Assembly (NCBI GenBank): GCA_049472395.1
Contig: JBLIRR010000001.1
Coordinates: 186,001-250,000, forward strand
Source of the DNA: JBLIRR01 sp049472395
GTDB lineage: Bacteria; SZUA-182; DTGQ01; JBLIRR01
Reading direction: 5' to 3'
Length of the DNA: 64,000 nt
Positions 27,768 through 37,627 of this stretch are shown one piece after another. Position numbers and translations under genes: made by a program. Under the pieces are notes generated by a model. It was not told the origin of the DNA, did no database searches, and saw only the letters and a program-made list of their open reading frames with translations. The first letter of the stretch is position 1, and each line of letters opens with the position of its first letter.

Positions 27768-29083
27768 TGAAAGTAGGAATAATAAGCCTTGGATGTATAA
27801 AAAATCTGGTAGATACGGAGGTTATGGCCGGTGTTCTTCAAAGACAGGGAGATGAGCTGGTTCAAAACGTTGAGGATGCTGAAGCCATAATTATTAATAC
27901 GTGTTCCTTTATAGAACCGGCCAAACGAGAATCAATAGAGACAATTTTAGACAGTGCACGCTTTAAACATAAAGGCAATTGCAAATGGCTTATTATTACC
28001 GGTTGCTTGGTTCAAAACTACGGAAAACAATTACTCGATTTATTACCAGAATCAGATATTATAGTTGGGACGGGAGAATTTTATAAAATAGACACAATCC
28101 TCAATGAAATCAAGGATTCCTCTGGGCACAAAAGAGTGTATTACATTGATGAGCCTCTCTTTCTTTATGATCATACTATACCCAGAAAAAGGTTATCCTT
28201 GCCCCATCTGGCTTATGTAAAAATATCCGAGGGATGCGATCATAAATGTTCTTTTTGTCTTATCCCTCGTTTAAGGGGCCACTATAGAAACAGAGAGAGG
28301 GAATCAATACTCTGTGAATGCAGAAATCTCGCAGCAGAAGGGATTAAAGAGATATGTCTTATCGCCCAGGATACGACAGCCTATCCAAAGCTGCCCTCTT
28401 TAGTCGAGCAGATAGCTGAGCAGATATACCCTGTATGGCTCCGTATATTGTATACATATCCTGTCGGTATAACTGCAGAATTGCTTAATGTGATGAGTGC
28501 TCACGACAACATATGTAATTACATTGATATTCCTATTCAACATATTAACGATAAAATTCTTAAGGCCATGAATCGTTCAGGCAGCAAAACGCAGATAAAA
28601 AATACTATTTCCTTAATACAGAGAACACTGCCAGGGGCAAGTCTTAGGACTACCCTGATGGTTGGTTTTCCTGGTGAGGGGGATGCTGAATTTGAGGAGC
28701 TTATTCATTTCGTTCGGGAAGGATACTTTGATCATCTCGGTACTTTCACCTATTCAAGGGAAGAGAATACGAGTGCATATTATTTAGAAAAACAGGTTCC
28801 TCTTTCAAAAAAAAAAGAACGGTACGATATTCTCATGCAAATCCAAGCTGAGATATCAAACCGGAAAACCTCTCAATTTGTCGGCACTATCCAAGAAGTA
28901 ATCATTGATTGCCCGCACCCGGAGAGAGAGGGCTTCTTATTAGGCAGGACAAAAACACAGGCCCCGGATATTGATGGCTGTGTGTTAATTAAAACAGGGC
29001 CATCCGATTTTCATTATGGAGATATTGCGCCAATGCAGATATATGATTCAGATACGTATGATCTTTTTGCTCAACCTGTGTGA
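27767..29083 (+). CDS. rimO: Ribosomal protein uS12 methylthiotransferase RimO
   Basis: 438 residues. Radical SAM methylthiotransferase that modifies Asp of ribosomal protein S12. The UPF0004 N-domain has three Cys (SLGCIKNLVD, NTCSFIEPA, TGCLVQNYG) binding the auxiliary cluster. The radical SAM motif is CDHKCSFC in KISEGCDHKCSFCLIPRLRG, and a C-terminal TRAM domain follows. The pattern GCIKNLVDTE and the lack of MiaB-specific features favour RimO over MiaB. Coupled to the DksA-like gene. Confidence 0.93.
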   Translation: MKVGIISLGCIKNLVDTEVMAGVLQRQGDELVQNVEDAEAIIINTCSFIEPAKRESIETILDSARFKHKGNCKWLIITGCLVQNYGKQLLDLLPESDIIVGTGEFYKIDTILNEIKDSSGHKRVYYIDEPLFLYDHTIPRKRLSLPHLAYVKISEGCDHKCSFCLIPRLRGHYRNRERESILCECRNLAAEGIKEICLIAQDTTAYPKLPSLVEQIAEQIYPVWLRILYTYPVGITAELLNVMSAHDNICNYIDIPIQHINDKILKAMNRSGSKTQIKNTISLIQRTLPGASLRTTLMVGFPGEGDAEFEELIHFVREGYFDHLGTFTYSREENTSAYYLEKQVPLSKKKERYDILMQIQAEISNRKTSQFVGTIQEVIIDCPHPEREGFLLGRTKTQAPDIDGCVLIKTGPSDFHYGDIAPMQIYDSDTYDLFAQPV

Positions 29084-29150
29084 TGGTTAATATAAAAAAC
29101 CCATATATAATACAGCAAATTTTATAGTCGGTAACATAAAAAGGAGTTAA

Positions 29151-29432
29151 ATGACTATGCGCTTAAGTCGTGGAAAAGTTAATCATATCTCTCATCTTCT
29201 TATAAAAGGCATGGAAGAGGACTCCAATATAACATGTGTTCAGGAGCCAAATATAATTAGACTTAATATTGTCGGCATAATAAATGATGAAATGAAAATA
29301 GATGATGAAGTGGACACCATAGTGAGACAAAAATTGGAGAGTTATTCCAAAAAGCTTTTTGAGGGCAGTACTGAGTGGGACATCATGTATCAAAAATTAT
29401 ATGAAGAAGAAATGACGAAGAAAGGACGGTAA
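29151..29432 (+). CDS. DUF507 family protein
   Basis: 93 residues, matching the DUF507 pattern: RLSRGKVNHISHLLIKGM at the N-terminus and VRQKLESYSKKLFEGSTEWDIMYQKLYEEE at the C-terminus. Small, charged, cytoplasmic, function unknown. AAGGAG precedes ATG 29151 by 4 nt and the second ATG (29157) by 10 nt, so either could be used. The 67-bp gap after rimO holds nothing recognisable. Confidence 0.82.
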   Translation: MTMRLSRGKVNHISHLLIKGMEEDSNITCVQEPNIIRLNIVGIINDEMKIDDEVDTIVRQKLESYSKKLFEGSTEWDIMYQKLYEEEMTKKGR

Positions 29433-29453
29433 AGCGTTACACAAGGTTATTCT

Positions 29454-30311
29454 ATGCCTCCAAAAAAAAAAATAGCAACTCACAAGGTTCAACATATCAA
29501 GGGATTATTATCACAAAATCATATTTCCACTCTCTGTGAGATAATTAAATGCCCGAATATAGGGGAGTGTTTTACAAAACCAACACTCACCATTATACTA
29601 TTAGGCGATAAATGTAGCCGAAATTGTCTATTTTGCAGTTTGAAGAAAGGCACTCCTGACAATCATTATTTCGGTGAACCCCGACGGATTGCGGAAACCC
29701 TCAAAAAAATTGGCATAGTTCATACAGTCTTGAATTCAGCATGCAGAGATGACCTGGCAGATAGCGGTGCATATCACTTTGCTTCCTGTATGCATGAGAT
29801 AAAAAGTCTTGGCTTGCCCACATCCATAGAAGTGCTTATCCCCGACCTTAAGGGAAATACAAAAGCCTTAAAAACAATCATAAGCATGAATCCTGATATT
29901 ATAAATCATAATATTAAAACTATCCCACGGCTTTACCCCTCCATCCGCAGCAAAGCGGATTATCATCGATCATTGAAACTATTAAGAGCGATTAAGCGTA
30001 TTAATCCCGACATTATCAGTAAATCAGGTCTTATGGTCGGATTAGGAGAAACCAAAGAGGAAGTAACCGAGACTATCCAACAGTTAAGAGAGGCAAAGTG
30101 TGATATTCTCAATATTGATCATTATATCCAAACAGGCCGTAACAGAATAGCGGTCAAGGAATTCGTGACGCCGGAAGTATTTATAGAATATAAAGAATTT
30201 GCACAGAAGTTAGGCTTTATGCACGTTGAGTCGGCACCATTTGCTCGAAGTTGCTATCATAGCGGAGATCCTGATTGTCTACAAACACATAAAAGGAATA
30301 TAAGACCATGA
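29454..30311 (+). CDS. lipA: Lipoyl synthase
   Basis: 285 residues. Radical SAM enzyme inserting two sulfurs into octanoyl-protein, sacrificing an auxiliary [4Fe-4S] cluster. The auxiliary motif C-x4-C-x5-C is in LCEIIKCPNIGEC; the radical SAM motif is CSRNCLFC. The C-terminal motif, RSSY in most members, reads RSCY here (APFARSCYHSGD). No lipB or lipoate-dependent complex is in the window, so its target (for example GcvH) is unknown. Confidence 0.9.
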   Translation: MPPKKKIATHKVQHIKGLLSQNHISTLCEIIKCPNIGECFTKPTLTIILLGDKCSRNCLFCSLKKGTPDNHYFGEPRRIAETLKKIGIVHTVLNSACRDDLADSGAYHFASCMHEIKSLGLPTSIEVLIPDLKGNTKALKTIISMNPDIINHNIKTIPRLYPSIRSKADYHRSLKLLRAIKRINPDIISKSGLMVGLGETKEEVTETIQQLREAKCDILNIDHYIQTGRNRIAVKEFVTPEVFIEYKEFAQKLGFMHVESAPFARSCYHSGDPDCLQTHKRNIRP

Positions 30312-31624
30312 ATAGTACACATTCATCTCATCACATTAAATTAGGGCTCATTGGTTTTGGGACTATTGGCACGGGTGTTGTTAAATTACTCTCTCAAACC
30401 AGTGATAAACTTAAAAGCCATGGCATAATATTAGAGCTTATAAAAATAGCAGATCTCGATATTTCGACTCCGCGGGATTGTGATATTCCCCACGGCTTGT
30501 TAACCCAAAATGCACACGAAATTCTGGATGATCCTGAGATCCAGATAGTAATAGAGCTTATTGGGGGAATTGAACCGGCGCAATCCTTTATTTTAAAGGC
30601 CATACATAACGGAAAGAATGTAGTGACTGCAAATAAAGCTCTTATTGCTCATGCCTTCAATGAAATTTTTTCCTCAGCTCAGAACAATAATGTTGATGTG
30701 GGATTTGAGGCGAGCGTTGGGGGTGGCATCCCAATTATAAGGGTTATTACAGAAGGATTAGTTGCCAATCAAATCCATTCTATCTATGCCATTATAAATG
30801 GCACTGCAAACTATATTCTGACCAAAATGCACGAAGAGAACAAAACCTTCCCTGACACGCTTGCTGAAGCCCAGAAGCTCGGTTATGCTGAGGCGGACCC
30901 CTCCTATGATATTTCGGGCTTGGATTCAGCACATAAACTTTCAATACTCTCCTCACTCGCTTTCGGAATGAGGGTTAATCTTGATGATATTTATACTGAA
31001 GGAATTGATCAGATCACCCCCCTTGATCTTGTTTTTGCGGCTGAATTAGGATATAAAATAAAGTTGCTGGCAATAGCCACACAAGTTGGGAATGAGCTTG
31101 AGGTCAGGGTGCAACCAACCATGATTGATTGCACCAGCTTACTGGCCCAAGTGGATGGTGTGTATAATGCGATTTATTTATTGGGGAATGCAGGGCCTAC
31201 TTTGTATTATGGCCAGGGAGCAGGACAGATTCCCACAGCGAGTGCTGTATTAAGCGATATAGTCGATATTGCGAGAAATATTTGCACACAAGGTGGAAAG
31301 CACCTTCGGCCATACCTCTATCCCCTCCCAAATTTACGGGGACTTGTATTGAAAGATATTTCCAATATCAGGTCTGCGTACTACCTCCGCTTTACCGCAA
31401 TAGACAAACCAGGTGTATTGTCTTCAATAAGCGGAATCTTAGGGAAAAATAATATCAGTATTTCCTCTGTGATTCAAAAGGGGAGGGAAGAGAAAAAAGC
31501 AGTGCCAATTATTATGATGACGCACGAGGTCAGAGAAATTGATCTTAAGAAAGCGCTGGATGAGATTGATAAACTTGCCTTTGTAATGGATAAAACCCTC
31601 TCTGTGAGGGTTGAAAATTTCTAA
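30308..31624 (+). CDS. hom: Homoserine dehydrogenase
   Basis: 438 residues. Reduces aspartate semialdehyde to homoserine for threonine and methionine. Rossmann motif GFGTIGTGVVKLL near residue 16, catalytic core with NGKNVVTANKALIA, ASVGGGIPIIR, NGTANYILTKM and AEADPSYDISGLDSAHKL, and a C-terminal ACT domain (about 355-438), which usually mediates feedback by threonine. It starts within the end of lipA (4-bp overlap), and its stop shares a base with the nadA start. Confidence 0.95.
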   Translation: MNSTHSSHHIKLGLIGFGTIGTGVVKLLSQTSDKLKSHGIILELIKIADLDISTPRDCDIPHGLLTQNAHEILDDPEIQIVIELIGGIEPAQSFILKAIHNGKNVVTANKALIAHAFNEIFSSAQNNNVDVGFEASVGGGIPIIRVITEGLVANQIHSIYAIINGTANYILTKMHEENKTFPDTLAEAQKLGYAEADPSYDISGLDSAHKLSILSSLAFGMRVNLDDIYTEGIDQITPLDLVFAAELGYKIKLLAIATQVGNELEVRVQPTMIDCTSLLAQVDGVYNAIYLLGNAGPTLYYGQGAGQIPTASAVLSDIVDIARNICTQGGKHLRPYLYPLPNLRGLVLKDISNIRSAYYLRFTAIDKPGVLSSISGILGKNNISISSVIQKGREEKKAVPIIMMTHEVREIDLKKALDEIDKLAFVMDKTLSVRVENF

Positions 31625-32544
31625 TGGACGCACACTCTCTACATAAAGTAAAAGAACGTATCATAGAATTAAAAAAAGAGTGTAATATTGCTATCTTAGC
31701 CCATAACTACCAGCTCCCTGATATTCAGGATCTGGCTGATTACAGAGGGGACTCACTGGGTCTTAGCAGAATAGCGGCAACCCTCACACACAAAATAATC
31801 TGTTTTTGCGGGGTAAGATTTATGGCTGAGAGCGCAGATATATTATGTGAAGATAAACGCGTAATTATTCCTGATCTGGCTGCCGGCTGTCCTTTAGCCG
31901 ATGATTTTACCATAGAGGAGCTGCGAGAGCTGCGGAAGAACAACCCTCGGGCAGCTGTTGTATGTTATGTCAATTCATCGGCTGAGGTAAAGGCTGAAAG
32001 TGATATATGTTGTACATCCGCAAATGCAGTTGACATAGTCAATAGCCTTACCCAGTATGATGAGATTATTTTTATTCCTGATCGCAATCTTGGTTCGTAT
32101 GTAAGCCTTCATACGGATAAAAAAGTTATTCTTTCTTCAATCACCTGTCCGGTGCATAATAATCTGACCAAAGAGGAGCTTCTGAATGAAATGGCGATGC
32201 ATCCTGAGGCAGAGTTTATTGCGCACCCCGAGTGTAGTCCCGATGTCCTTGCATATGCTCATTTTATCTCATCCACGAGCGGCATGGCAGGATATATTAA
32301 AAAATCAAAGGCTCAAAGCTTTATTATCGGAACAGAGAGAGGAATGATCTATTCTTTACAAAAGGAATTTCCAGAGCGCTCTTTCTATTTTCCCGGAAAA
32401 TTATTGTGCAATGATATGAAAGTTATCACTATAGAAAAATTAGAAAAATGCCTTAAGACCTTGCAGCCAGTAATCAAAATTTCTGATCATCTCAAGATGG
32501 CTGCCAGGCGCGCTCTTTCGGCTATGATGGAGGTACATGACTAG
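31624..32544 (+). CDS. nadA: Quinolinate synthase A
   Basis: 306 residues. Condenses iminoaspartate with dihydroxyacetone phosphate on a [4Fe-4S] cluster to make quinolinate for NAD. Typical segments: AILAHNYQLPDIQDLADYRGDSL, FCGVRFMAESADIL, PDLAAGCPLAD, HPECSPDV, SSTSGMAGYI and GTERGMIY. Oxygen-sensitive enzyme, consistent with an anaerobe. Tightly packed between hom (1-bp overlap) and alaS (no gap). nadB and nadC are not in the window. Confidence 0.95.
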   Translation: MDAHSLHKVKERIIELKKECNIAILAHNYQLPDIQDLADYRGDSLGLSRIAATLTHKIICFCGVRFMAESADILCEDKRVIIPDLAAGCPLADDFTIEELRELRKNNPRAAVVCYVNSSAEVKAESDICCTSANAVDIVNSLTQYDEIIFIPDRNLGSYVSLHTDKKVILSSITCPVHNNLTKEELLNEMAMHPEAEFIAHPECSPDVLAYAHFISSTSGMAGYIKKSKAQSFIIGTERGMIYSLQKEFPERSFYFPGKLLCNDMKVITIEKLEKCLKTLQPVIKISDHLKMAARRALSAMMEVHD

Positions 32545-35232
32545 ATGAGGGGAGATGAAATAAGAAATAAATTTCTCACCTATTTTCACAATAAAAAGCA
32601 TACTATTCTGCCAAGCTCTTCCTTACTGCCTGCCAATGATCCTACACTCCTTTTTACAAATGCAGGGATGGTACAATTTAAGGATATATTTACAGGTCTG
32701 ATAAAGCGAGAATATCCAAGAGTCACTACGTGCCAACGATGTATTCGCGCGGGTGGGAAACACAATGATCTTGAAAATGTCGGCTATACGGCACGACATC
32801 ATACATTTTTTGAAATGCTGGGCAACTTTTCCTTTGGAGATTATTTTAAGAAGGAGGCTATTGCCTTTGCCTGGGAGTTTCTCACCGAGTGCATGAATCT
32901 TCCTAAAAAGGATCTATGGATCACCATCTATAAAGATGATGATGAGGCAGCCACCTTATGGGCGGATGTTGCGCGTGTACAAAAAGAGAGAATTGTCCGC
33001 TTGGGAGAAAAAGATAACTTCTGGGCAATGGGTGATGTGGGGCCTTGTGGACCATGCTCCGAGATAATTATAGACCAAGGGCCGACGTTCAGTTGTGGAA
33101 AGCCTGACTGCCGTGTTGGCTGCAACTGTGACCGTTATCTTGAACTGTGGAATTTAGTATTTATGCAGTATGAACGGCATAGTGACGGTAAGATCACCCC
33201 TCTGCCACGGCCAAGTATTGACACAGGGATGGGATTGGAGCGAATTACCGCCACAGTTCAGGGTGTCCCGACAAACTATGATACGGACCTGTTTAGTGAT
33301 ATTATCCATTATCTTGAAAAGATAACGGGGAAATCCTATAACAGCCAGAGGGATTTTGATGTGTTCTTTCGCGTTATTAGCGATCATATTCGAGCAATAA
33401 CCTTTTTGATCTCTGATGGAGTAATGCCGTTAAATGAAGGGCCCGGATATGTGCTACGGCGCATAATCAGAAGGGCAGCACGATGCGGCAAGCAACTCGG
33501 CCTCGACAAACCCTTTCTCCATGAGATCGTCCCGACTATGATAAAAAGCATGAAAGATGCCTATCCTGAAATTGCTGATCAATCTGCATATATATCGAGT
33601 ATTACAAAATTAGAAGAAGAACGCTTTCATACCACATTAACACGTGGATTGGATATATTGCACGAAGCTATTGAAAAATCACAAAAGGTCGGGAAAAATA
33701 TAATTTCCGGCAAGGAAATTTTCCGACTCTATGATACCTTTGGTTTTCCTGTGGATCTTGCCCAAGATATACTCCGTGATTATGGAATGCATTTTGATGA
33801 GGGTGAATTTTCCGCAATAATGAATGAGCAAAAAAGGCGAGCCAGGGAGCATTGGAAAGGTTCAGGAGAAAAAAGTATTAAAGGAATATATAAAGAGATC
33901 CTCTCACACATTAAAAACACATCATTTATAGGATATCCGGATCAGTTGAGAAAAGAGGGGATTCCCTGCTCACGGGTAATGGCTATTATACAAGGCGAGG
34001 AGAAAAAAGACAAAGCCGAGGCAGGGGATACAGTGGAGATAATTCTTGATCAAACCCCTTTTTATGGTGAAAAGGGAGGACAAGTGGGAGATAGAGGCAC
34101 GCTCTCCGCCACAGGAGAAAATCCTTTCTACGGCATTATTATGGACACTCAATCACCCTTGCCTGAATTGATTATCCATCATCTTCGGATCGAGAGGGGA
34201 AGCCTCCATGTTGGCATGCAGGTTAAAGGACATCTTGATCAGACACGGCGTACCAATATCACATCCAATCATACTGCAACCCATCTTCTCCATGCTGCTT
34301 TAAGAGAAGTGCTTGGAGAACAAGTAAAGCAGTCCGGATCTGTGGTAGCACCTGATAGGCTTCGTTTTGATTTTAGCCATTTCGCGCCCCTAAGCCTCAA
34401 GCAAAGAGATGAAGTGGAACGAATTGTCAATGAAAAAATTCGGGAAAACCTATGCGTTGATACAAAAATTATGGGCTTTGAAGAAGCACTCTCAACAGGA
34501 GCAATGGCACTGTTTGAAGAAAAATATGGGGCAACGGTAAGACTCATATCTATAGGGGATTTTAGCAAAGAACTCTGCGGGGGAACCCATACTCACTCTA
34601 CCGGCACCATCGGCATATTTTTAATCACAAGCGAAAGCGCTATTGCGGCAGGAGTAAGAAGAATCGAGGCATTAACAGGTGAAGGAGCACTACACTATAT
34701 AAAAAGCTTACGGGAGGAGAGAAAAAAGATAAGTGCCTCTCTTAAATCATCTGAGGCGGAGATAGTGCAACGAATTGAAAAAATGTGCGGGGAGTTTAAA
34801 GAGTATGTCCGACAAAACGAGGAATTACACAGACAGGTTGCTCATCTTCAATCAACTGATATTATCAATAGACATAGAAAAGAAATTAAGGGAAAAGGGA
34901 TTAGCTATATTACTTATCATCTAAAAAAATCAAGTATTGATTTTAACGGATTCAGACAAATGGCTGATACTTTTCTCGATAAAATGGGAAATAAAAGTAT
35001 CGTTATTTTGGGTACGGAAATCCAGAATAAAGCCGCTCTTCTTGTGAAGGTAAGCAGGGATATAAGCACACACATACCTGCTTCAGAAATTATTAAACAA
35101 CTTGCGAGTATCCTCAAAGGAAAGGGCGGCGGCAGGACAGACATGGCACAAGCCGGGGGAAACTACCCCGAATTAATAGACAAGGCACTTGATGCAAGCC
35201 ATAAAATATTAACTCAATTATTCATTACCTAA
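32545..35232 (+). CDS. alaS: Alanine--tRNA ligase
   Basis: 895 residues, full length. Class II catalytic N-domain (PSSSLLPANDPTLLFTNAGM, FFEMLGNFSFGDYFKKEAI), tRNA-recognition region, editing domain with HTATHLLH (about 575) and CGGTH (about 680), and a C-terminal DHHA1/oligomerisation domain with the glycine-rich GKGGGRTDMAQAGG. Charges tRNA-Ala and clears Ser/Gly mischarging. ATG 32545 follows the nadA stop directly. Confidence 0.97.
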   Translation: MRGDEIRNKFLTYFHNKKHTILPSSSLLPANDPTLLFTNAGMVQFKDIFTGLIKREYPRVTTCQRCIRAGGKHNDLENVGYTARHHTFFEMLGNFSFGDYFKKEAIAFAWEFLTECMNLPKKDLWITIYKDDDEAATLWADVARVQKERIVRLGEKDNFWAMGDVGPCGPCSEIIIDQGPTFSCGKPDCRVGCNCDRYLELWNLVFMQYERHSDGKITPLPRPSIDTGMGLERITATVQGVPTNYDTDLFSDIIHYLEKITGKSYNSQRDFDVFFRVISDHIRAITFLISDGVMPLNEGPGYVLRRIIRRAARCGKQLGLDKPFLHEIVPTMIKSMKDAYPEIADQSAYISSITKLEEERFHTTLTRGLDILHEAIEKSQKVGKNIISGKEIFRLYDTFGFPVDLAQDILRDYGMHFDEGEFSAIMNEQKRRAREHWKGSGEKSIKGIYKEILSHIKNTSFIGYPDQLRKEGIPCSRVMAIIQGEEKKDKAEAGDTVEIILDQTPFYGEKGGQVGDRGTLSATGENPFYGIIMDTQSPLPELIIHHLRIERGSLHVGMQVKGHLDQTRRTNITSNHTATHLLHAALREVLGEQVKQSGSVVAPDRLRFDFSHFAPLSLKQRDEVERIVNEKIRENLCVDTKIMGFEEALSTGAMALFEEKYGATVRLISIGDFSKELCGGTHTHSTGTIGIFLITSESAIAAGVRRIEALTGEGALHYIKSLREERKKISASLKSSEAEIVQRIEKMCGEFKEYVRQNEELHRQVAHLQSTDIINRHRKEIKGKGISYITYHLKKSSIDFNGFRQMADTFLDKMGNKSIVILGTEIQNKAALLVKVSRDISTHIPASEIIKQLASILKGKGGGRTDMAQAGGNYPELIDKALDASHKILTQLFIT

Positions 35233-35236
35233 GTAA

Positions 35237-36781
35237 ATGTCAATAATACGTAAAAATAATTTGTGCGTGTGTATCGTTTTTTTTACTCTGATGAGTGTGA
35301 TTCTCTTTACCCCTTATAATATCACTCACGTACGTGCCTCAGAAGACCAGGAGCTCATTCAACTATTTTTTTTCTACTCAAGTGAATGTGAAGAATGCGA
35401 CTATATAGAAGAAAATATTCTGGATGGATTGGAGAGTCAGTATCCCATTACCATAAAAGCGTATGATATTGTTGATCACTATGAATATCTTCTTAAAATG
35501 GAGAAGCTTTACGGGCACAGCGAAACTGAAATTCCTGCAATATTTATCGGGAATAACGTCCTAAGCGGAAAACAGGAGATTATTGAAAACCTGTATACTC
35601 TTATCGAAGACATTGTGAGGTCCGGCTCACTGACAAACTTCCCGACTCCGCCATTTGATGAACCAAATAATAAAGATGCGGCCATCTCAGGCACCATCAA
35701 TATTTATATGGCCTTTTTTACAAAACAGGGGTGTCAGAAATGTTCCCGCGCCTATTATGATTTACAGTATCTCCAAAATAAATATCCAACCCTGGTAGTA
35801 AAAAAATTTAATATTGATACTACGAGCCAAGAAAACAAGCTTCTCAATGAAGCCATGGGAGAACTTTATTCTCTTCCTGAAAACAAAAGATTAGTCGCAC
35901 CATCTGTGTTTATAGGCGATGATTATCTTGTGGGCAGTGACGTAACGCTCAAAAACATGGAAACCCTTATCCATGCCTACGCTCAAAAATCCTCTCTTCC
36001 CCCATGGGAAAAGATAAAAGGGATGGAATCTGAGGCAAAAAAAAATATTATCACCCGGTTTAAAGGGCTCAATCTTCCCACTATTATTTTTGCAGGGCTC
36101 CTTGATGGGATTAATCCCTGTGCATTCGTGACGATCATCTTTTTTATCTCCTATCTGCAATATATCGGAAGACGGGGGGTTGAAATACTCCTTGTGGGAA
36201 GTGCATTTTCTCTTGCCGTATTTGTTACCTATTTATTAGTCGGTGTAGGGGTCTTATCCTTTGTCCGCTCGTTAAAATTTCTGCCGCTCCTATCTCGCAT
36301 TATTTATATGCTTACCGCCATATTTGTCATTATTTTAGGGATCCTTAGTCTGAAGGACTATTTTATTTGCAGGCGCGGAGATATTGAAGATATGAAGCTT
36401 CAACTCCCTGATTTTTTAAAAAAAATGATACACAAAACAATTCGTAAAAAAACGCGGATAAGAAGATATGTCATTGGTGCGTTGAGTGCAGGCTTTATTG
36501 TCTCTTTTTTAGAACTTGCCTGTACCGGCCAAGTGTATCTTCCTACCATTATCTTTGCATCACGCGTAGCGCATTTGCGCCTTCAAGGGCTCGCTTATCT
36601 TTTCCTTTATAACCTTATGTTTATACTTCCTCTAATTATTGTCTTTATCACTGCATATATTGGTACTTCATCAGAGCAGCTTACTGAAATTCTGCAGCGT
36701 CATGTTGCGTCTGTAAAATTGGCAACCTCTCTTCTCTTTTTCTCTCTCGGCATCATTTTAATTCTTACCTTATTTCTTTGA
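35237..36781 (+). CDS. Two thioredoxin-like domains fused to a CcdA/DsbD-like membrane domain
   Basis: 514 residues. N-terminal signal/anchor (about 10-33), first thioredoxin-like domain with CEEC in SSECEECDYIEEN, second with CQKC in KQGCQKCSRAYYDLQYL, then about six membrane segments from residue 270 on. Membrane Cys occur in DGINPCAFVTII and FLELACTGQVYLP, positions expected for DsbD/CcdA-type electron transporters. Probably moves reducing equivalents across the membrane to extracytoplasmic thiols. No clear ribosome site; it begins 5 bp after the alaS stop and may be coupled to it. Substrates unknown. Confidence 0.78.
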   Translation: MSIIRKNNLCVCIVFFTLMSVILFTPYNITHVRASEDQELIQLFFFYSSECEECDYIEENILDGLESQYPITIKAYDIVDHYEYLLKMEKLYGHSETEIPAIFIGNNVLSGKQEIIENLYTLIEDIVRSGSLTNFPTPPFDEPNNKDAAISGTINIYMAFFTKQGCQKCSRAYYDLQYLQNKYPTLVVKKFNIDTTSQENKLLNEAMGELYSLPENKRLVAPSVFIGDDYLVGSDVTLKNMETLIHAYAQKSSLPPWEKIKGMESEAKKNIITRFKGLNLPTIIFAGLLDGINPCAFVTIIFFISYLQYIGRRGVEILLVGSAFSLAVFVTYLLVGVGVLSFVRSLKFLPLLSRIIYMLTAIFVIILGILSLKDYFICRRGDIEDMKLQLPDFLKKMIHKTIRKKTRIRRYVIGALSAGFIVSFLELACTGQVYLPTIIFASRVAHLRLQGLAYLFLYNLMFILPLIIVFITAYIGTSSEQLTEILQRHVASVKLATSLLFFSLGIILILTLFL

Positions 36782-36786
36782 TTTTT

Positions 36787-37188
36787 TTACGCAACTAATA
36801 AGCCTAATTTCTCGATTTCTCCAATAACTTTATCCTTGCTTATTGGCTTGGTTATATAGGCTTCACACCCTGATTGAAATGCCTGTTCCATATTCTTCTT
36901 GTCTTTTAGCACGGTGATCATAATAATCTTTACCAAAAGATCCTCTTTTATACCTCTTTTTTTCTCGATTCTACGAATTTTCTGGAGTGCTCTTTGGCCA
37001 TCTAGATTCGGCATCATTATATCAAGACAAATAAGATCATAGGGATTGTCCCTCTCAAGGGACTTCTCAAACTCCAAGACTGCCTCTTGTCCATCAGAAG
37101 CGATGTAACATTCTCCATAAGGCTTTAGAATACTGCGAAGCAGTTTTTGACATAATAAATCATCATCCACTATTAATATATTCATCAC
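36787..37188 (-). CDS. Stand-alone CheY-like response regulator receiver
   Basis: 133 residues, receiver domain only. Acidic pocket VDDD near residue 8, phospho-acceptor Asp in LICLDIMMPNLDGQ (about residue 57), Thr in IIMITVLKD and Lys in YITKPISKDK. No output domain. Nearly parallel to the next gene downstream in sequence, so one is a duplicate of the other. No histidine kinase is adjacent. Stop is 5 bp from the convergent membrane protein gene. Confidence 0.88.
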   Translation of the reverse strand: MMNILIVDDDLLCQKLLRSILKPYGECYIASDGQEAVLEFEKSLERDNPYDLICLDIMMPNLDGQRALQKIRRIEKKRGIKEDLLVKIIMITVLKDKKNMEQAFQSGCEAYITKPISKDKVIGEIEKLGLLVA

Positions 37189-37219
37189 TTCCCTTTCTTC
37201 TTTTACTCTTATTTTAATC

Positions 37220-37627
37220 TTATTGGATGCCGGTAGCTATAAGCCTTAATTTTTCAAGCTCTGTGAGTATCTTCTCTCTCGTTATCGGTTTAATGATATA
37301 GGTTTCACATCCGGCCTTAAATGCGCCGAGAATATTCTTTCCATCCTTAAGAGCCGTCACCATGATAATCTTAACTCCATCAAGCCCTCCTATACCTCTT
37401 TCAGACTCGATTTGCCTTATTCTCTTTAATGTTTCCTGCCCATCGAGATTTGGCATCATAATATCGAGACAGATAAGATTATAGGGACTTTCTTCATTAA
37501 GTGCTATTTCAAACGCAGAAAGGGCTTCCTCACCATTTACTGCAATGTCACATTCTCCATAAGGGGACAAGATTTTCTGCAGAAGTTTTCTGCATAAAAA
37601 ATCATCGTCAACCACTAATGTATTCAT
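37220..37627 (-). CDS. Stand-alone CheY-like response regulator receiver (paralogue)
   Basis: 135 residues from ATG 37627, chosen because AAGGAGGGAG lies about 7 nt upstream; a longer frame from 37654 lacks such a site. Receiver motifs: VDDDFLCRKLL, LICLDIMMPNLDGQE, MVTALKD and YIIKPITREK. It shares most of its sequence with the receiver 31 bp downstream. Both could act as phosphate sinks or shuttle to a distant kinase. Divergent from the hydrogenase-sensor locus, so a regulatory link to it is possible but unproven. Confidence 0.88.
   Translation of the reverse strand: MNTLVVDDDFLCRKLLQKILSPYGECDIAVNGEEALSAFEIALNEESPYNLICLDIMMPNLDGQETLKRIRQIESERGIGGLDGVKIIMVTALKDGKNILGAFKAGCETYIIKPITREKILTELEKLRLIATGIQ

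Noticed and set aside
27767..29083. MiaB instead of RimO
   Set aside because: N-terminal GCIKNLVDTE pattern and overall sequence fit RimO better than MiaB.
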